From: Conidiobolus incongruus B7586
Taxonomy: Eukaryota > Entomophthoromycota > Entomophthoromycetes > Entomophthorales > Conidiobolaceae
Assembly (NCBI GenBank): GCA_000697335.1
Contig: JNEM01014850.1
Coordinates: 1-51,118 of the forward strand
DNA length: 51,118 nucleotides
Direction: 5' to 3'
Both the position numbers and the translations under genes were made by a program. The notes beneath the pieces were generated by a model. That model saw only the letters and a list, made by a program, of their open reading frames with translations, ran no database searches and was not told the DNA's origin. This document shows, piece after piece, positions 37,901-43,900 of the stretch. How positions within the stretch are numbered: the first letter of the stretch is position 1; every line of letters starts with the position of its first letter.

Positions 37901-40900
37901 TTCTGACTTCAATGTTACCACCCAGTACTTGAGCCATCCATCCCAATCCAAGAAAAAATTAGTCGCTTTTATCCATCGCATGGATATCAACAACTTGAAT
38001 GCTAAAGCCGATTGCGAAATTTTGGATACTGAAGCCACTGAAACAATCAATCAGTTGTTTGAATTCGCTAGAAGTCGCTTACCGCCTTATATGGTACCTC
38101 AATTCATCCTGGAAGTTAATAAGATCCCCATTACTTCCAGTGGCAAGGTCGATTCCAAAACTTTAGCCGCATTATTCACTAAATTGTCGTCACAACAATT
38201 AGTCACTCAAAACCAATCTGATGATAACTCAAAGACATTAGATCAATTGTCCGCCAGTGAACGCTTAGTAATCGACTCGGTTCGTCAAATTACAGATATT
38301 GATATCTCCGTAATCAATCCTGAGATGACCATTTTCCAAATCGGTTTGGATTCTCTTTCAGTGATTAAATTGGCTTCTAAATTGATGCAACTGAATATTT
38401 CCATTCCAGTTGTAACCATTTTGCAATTGCGTAAAATTACTGCTATCGCCGCTTATATCGACGGTTTGAGCAAACAAGATGCCAAATTCAATGATAAAGG
38501 TGCCAGATTTTTAGAGAGTTACAAGACTCAAATACAGCAGTTGATTCAGGATAAGGTGGATTTCAACAGTTACAAGTTACAGGAAATCTATCCATGTACT
38601 CCGTTGCAACAAGGCATGGTTACGGCTTCATTGTCCAGTGACAAGAACGAGTATATTAACTGTATGTACACCAAATTGCCTAGTAATGTCAACATTGATA
38701 ATTGGAAATCGGCTTGGAAACATATGATTGACAGCTATCCCATCTACAGAACTGGATTCTTCGTCGCGGACAATCACGATTTGGCAATCAGCCAAATTGT
38801 TTTGTCTGGTGATTACTTTGAATCCTGCTGGCACGAAATCACCCTCACTTGTAGGGATGAATTGACCGATGTTGTCAATATGACAAGGGAACGTGTCTAC
38901 AACAATTTGTTGATGAGTTTACCTCCTATTCAATTGAGTTTGATTAAGACTCCCACCGAAACATTGCAAGTTGTGACAATTCATCACTCCCTTTACGATG
39001 GCTGGAGTTTGGATAATACTTTCACCAAGATTAATCAATTGTACAACAATCATAATATCGACGAACCCATCCCATTCCGTGATTTTGTGGAATATGTGTA
39101 CTCGACCCAAGAGTGTGAATTTGAACAATTCTGGGCCAAGTATTTAGACGGTGCCTATCTCACCAAGTTCCCCAATCTCGACCCCTTGGCACCTATCGAC
39201 CACACTTTACCTCCCAATCATCTCGAAGTGAAATCCACCGTCAAGTTGACCGAAATTCAAGCATTCTGCAAATCGAACCAAACTTCGCCAATGTCTTTGG
39301 CACAAGCTACATTTGCGAAATTGCTGAGTGCCTACATCGGCGAAAACGATTTGATGTTCGGTCACGTCCTCAGCGGCAGAACTGCACCCGTTGCCGGTAT
39401 TGAAGATATTTTGGGTCCCTGCTTCAACACCATTCCATGCCGCGTCCAAATCCCTCAGGATGGTACCAACAGCGATCTCGTTAAGAAAATTGATGAAGAG
39501 AATTTCCAAAGCTTGAAATATTTGCAAACTTCGCTGTCTAACATTCAACGTTGGTCTAAATCTAACGGACAACAACTCTTTGATACATTGTTCATCTTTC
39601 AAACTGCCGAGATGAATGACCAGGTCGAAGGTATAAAGATCGAATGGCACGATTTGGGCGATAAATCCGATCCTGGCTACACTTTGATTGTCGAACTCCA
39701 AATTGAATCTGATGACAAATTGAATTGGAGTTTGTTGGCACCTGCAGCTAGCTTGTCCATGGAGCATTTGAAATTGATGAGCTTGCAATTGGATGCCATT
39801 CTAAAGACTATGATCAACGAGCCCGAAACTTTGGCTTCCGTCCCAATTTCAAATCAATTCGCTTCCACTAATGATAAGAATTGCACTGATCATAAGTTGA
39901 TATCTGTGATTGCTCCCAGAAAGGATGATATGACCCCCGAGGTGGAATATCTCCACTCCTGGGTCGAAATGAGCGCCGAGAAGCATCCCGATGATATCGC
40001 TATCGAATTCTTGTACGCCAAGCAATCTGGTCAACTTCCTGATCAATTTGACAGATGGACATACTCTCAATTCAATACCAAAGCTAACCAAATCGCTAAT
40101 CTCCTCCTCGCTTCAGGCCTCCAACTCGAAGAGATGGTGGGTGTCTGCGTACCCAAATCGCCCATGTTCTACGCATCCATGATTGCCACTTCGAAATCGG
40201 GTGCTTGCTACGTTCCCATTGATCCAGAAGCTCCAGTAGGTCGTAAATCCTATTTCGTTGAGGAAAGTGGATGTAAATTCGTGTTGACGGTATCATCCCT
40301 CGTCAAGGATTTCAAGGATTGTTTGCCTGAGGATAGATTGATTATTTTGGACGATGCTCAAGTAATTCAACGTTTAGAAAACCAATCTGTCGAAAATCCT
40401 AAGGTTCAAAACTTTACCAATATTAATTTGGCTTATATTATCTTTACCTCTGGTACTACTGGTAAACCTAAGGGTGTTGCTGTCACTCACAAGAACGTCG
40501 TTCAATGTATTTCATCCATGGCTCGCGTCATTTTAACTCATTCCAACTCCAAGGTATTGCAAGCTTGTGCTTGTACTTTCGATGTCCATATATGTGATAC
40601 TTTATTATTCTGGAGAGTTGGCGCAACCGTGTGTGCTGTCAGCAAAGAAGATATGTTAGCCAACATTGAACACTGCATGAGCACCATGAACATCACAAGA
40701 GTTGGCTTAACTTCCAGTTTGCTCAGTTTAATTGATCCTGCTAAAGTCCCCACTTTGGAGTCTATTGATACTGGAGGTGAACTCTTAAGTGGTCAAGTTC
40801 TCACCAAATGGTGTGATCGTGTTCAACTTTCCAATTGTTACGGACCTACAGAAACTACCATTTGTAGCTCTATCAAGCCTAATCTCACCACCTATGTTCG

Positions 40901-43900
40901 TCCTACCAATATTGGTTATGTCTTGGACATTGCTTCATGTTACGTACTCCAACCCGATACTTTGCAACCCACAATCTGGGGAGGAGTTGGTGAATTATGC
41001 TTCGGTGGTGATTTAGTCAGTCGCGGTTATCTTAATCGTGAAGAACTCAACGCTACCAAATTCGTCGACATCGATCGCGACGGCGTCGTCGATAGGATCT
41101 ACCGCTCCGGTGATATGGCCCGTCTTAATTACGATGGCTCTATCGACTATATCGGACGTATTGACAACCAAGTCAAGATTAATGGTATCCGTATCGAATT
41201 GGAAGAAATCAGCCAATCTTTCCTCACTTTGAGCCCCGATTTGAATGCTGTAGCTCTCTATATCAATCATCCTGACTTTACCAAAAAGCAATTAGTTGTA
41301 ATGTTAACTTCTAAGGAACCCAATTTACCCATCAGTTGCCAACTTATTGTTGATAATCCCTTTTACAATGAATTGATTCCTGAATTGTTGAGTAAGGTCA
41401 AGTTGGTTTTACCCAGTTATTTAGTTCCCCAACATATTTTACCCATCACTACCATTCCCATTACCTCTCATGGTAAAGTCAATACGAACGAATTGAAGCA
41501 ATTGTTTGGCTCCATCCCTAAGCAAGAGTTAGTGAAATTAGCTCAAGCTTACGATCCCTCCAGCAACGAAGATCACGATTGGACCGACATTGAGCTCCAA
41601 ATTCGCGATCTCTTAGCCCTCACTTGCGGTATTGACAAAGCTTCCATTCGAGTGAATTCTTCTATCTTCGAACTCGGTATGGACTCATTATCAGCCATCA
41701 AGTTCGCCAACTCCATGAAGAAACAAAATCTGTATATCTCCGTTCCTAATATCATGCGATTGGCCACCATTGCTAAAATTTCCGAATTTTTGTTATCTCA
41801 GCAGGATTCCGAGTCCAATGGTAAGTTGAATGATGCATTAGCTCAAACTAGTGAATATCTAAAGGAATTGGAACATAAGATGAAGGCAGAAATTTCTTCC
41901 AAGTTTGGTATTAACAAATTCAAACAAACTGATCAAATTTACCCTTGTACGCCACTTCAGGAGGCTATGATTGTCAGTACGTTGTCATCTCCCAACAAGG
42001 AGTATATCAATACTACTGTCATGAAATTAGAATCCACTACAGATTTGGCAAAATTGAATGAAGCTTGGAATCAAGTGATCAATAACCAAGAAATTTTGAG
42101 AACTGGATTCTTCTTCAATTCAGCTAATCAACTGTGTCAAGCAGTTATCAATTCTTTGCCTTCTTTGACTTGGCAATCTGTCCAAATCACTTCTAAAGAC
42201 GAGTTGGATCAATTGGTGGAAGCCAATAAAACCGAAGTTTTCGATAATCTCGTAGCTTTGGTGCCTCCAATCAAATTTAGCATTGCTAAACAATTGGACG
42301 AAATTTTCATCATTTTTACCATTCATCACGCTTTGTACGATGGCTGGAGTTTGCCTCTCATCTTCCAAAATGTCATCGATGCTTACAATGGTAAACTACT
42401 TGAAAGTCCTCCTTCTTACAAATCTGCTGTCGAATACATTTTGTCCATCGACAATCAAGCTTCTCAGTTCTTCTGGACTAATTATTTGAAGGATTTGGTC
42501 CCCACTCAGTTCCCTTCGTTGTTGGGCTCAAAGGTTGAAGAAAATGTCGCTCACGAATTGAGCTATACTTCATCTGTTTCTATGACTGAGTTAGTTTCAG
42601 CTTGTAAAGACCTCAAGGTTACGCCACTTGCACTTACTCAAGCAACATGGGCCAAGTTCTTGTCCTTCTTGGTCGGCGAAAGGGATGTCATATTTGGTAA
42701 TGTTCTCTCCGGAAGAACCATTCCTGTGGAAGGTATCGAAAAGATGACCGGTCCCTGCTTCAACACTGTGGCCTGTCGAGTGAATCTCGCTAGCGCCTCC
42801 TCCAATTTAGATCTTGTGAAATCCATCCACCAAAACAACAATGAGATTTTGACCTATGTCCACACACCTTTACACTCTGTATTAAAATGGATTGGGTCTT
42901 CGAGTGCTATGGAATTATTCAACACGCTCTTCCTATTCCAGAACGATACCTCCGAAACCAATACTGATATTGATCTTTGGAATGATGTGGATGGCAATGG
43001 TCAAATTAATTACGATGTTTCCATTGAAGTCGTCACTGCTGGCGATTCTTTGAACTGGAATATCGTATGTCAATCTCACATTACCAACAAGGACAGTATG
43101 GAAATTTGGGGCAAACAACTCGACTATATCCTCAGAGATCTTATCAACAACCCAGGTAATGATATGAATCATCTCGTATCCTTCCCTGAAGGAAATGTGA
43201 TCGAAGATTTGAGCCTCTTATCAGTGGATGTTCCAATCTCACCACCAGGTGCTTACAAATACCCATTCTTCCACTCGGGTCTCGAGCACTTTGCTCAACA
43301 AAAACCAGATGCGCTCGCTTTGAACTTCCTCAGTTCCATTTCAGTGGATAACAAACCTGAATTTACGAATTTGACATACAGAGAGCTCAACGCTCAAGCC
43401 AATCAAATCGCCAATTGGTTGATCGGAAATGGCTTGAATGTTGAAGATGCCATTGTCATGTGCTTGCCACGCAGTCCTCTCTCCATCGCTACTGCCTTCG
43501 CCATTTCGAAAGCTGGTGGTGTGTACGTGGCGATCGATCCAGAACAACCCGCCAGTCGCAAGAACTACATTGTCGAGGAAAGTAGAGCTAAATTCGTATT
43601 AACTAATCAAGAATTCTCTGAAGATTTCGAGCCTTCTATTAATATTACCGACGTGGTAGACCTCGACGCTGTTATGAATGATATTCATGCTCAATCCGAC
43701 GAAAACCCAATTGTCGAGAGATTAACTCCCAATAATTTGTCGTACATGATCTTCACTTCTGGTACAACTGGTCAACCTAAGGGTGTCGAAATTGAACATC
43801 ATAGTTTAGCTGAATTTATTCACTATATCAACCAAGGTACCGGTTTTGTCGAAGGATTCAAAGCGATGAACTTCGCTAACGTTACTTTCGATGTACATAT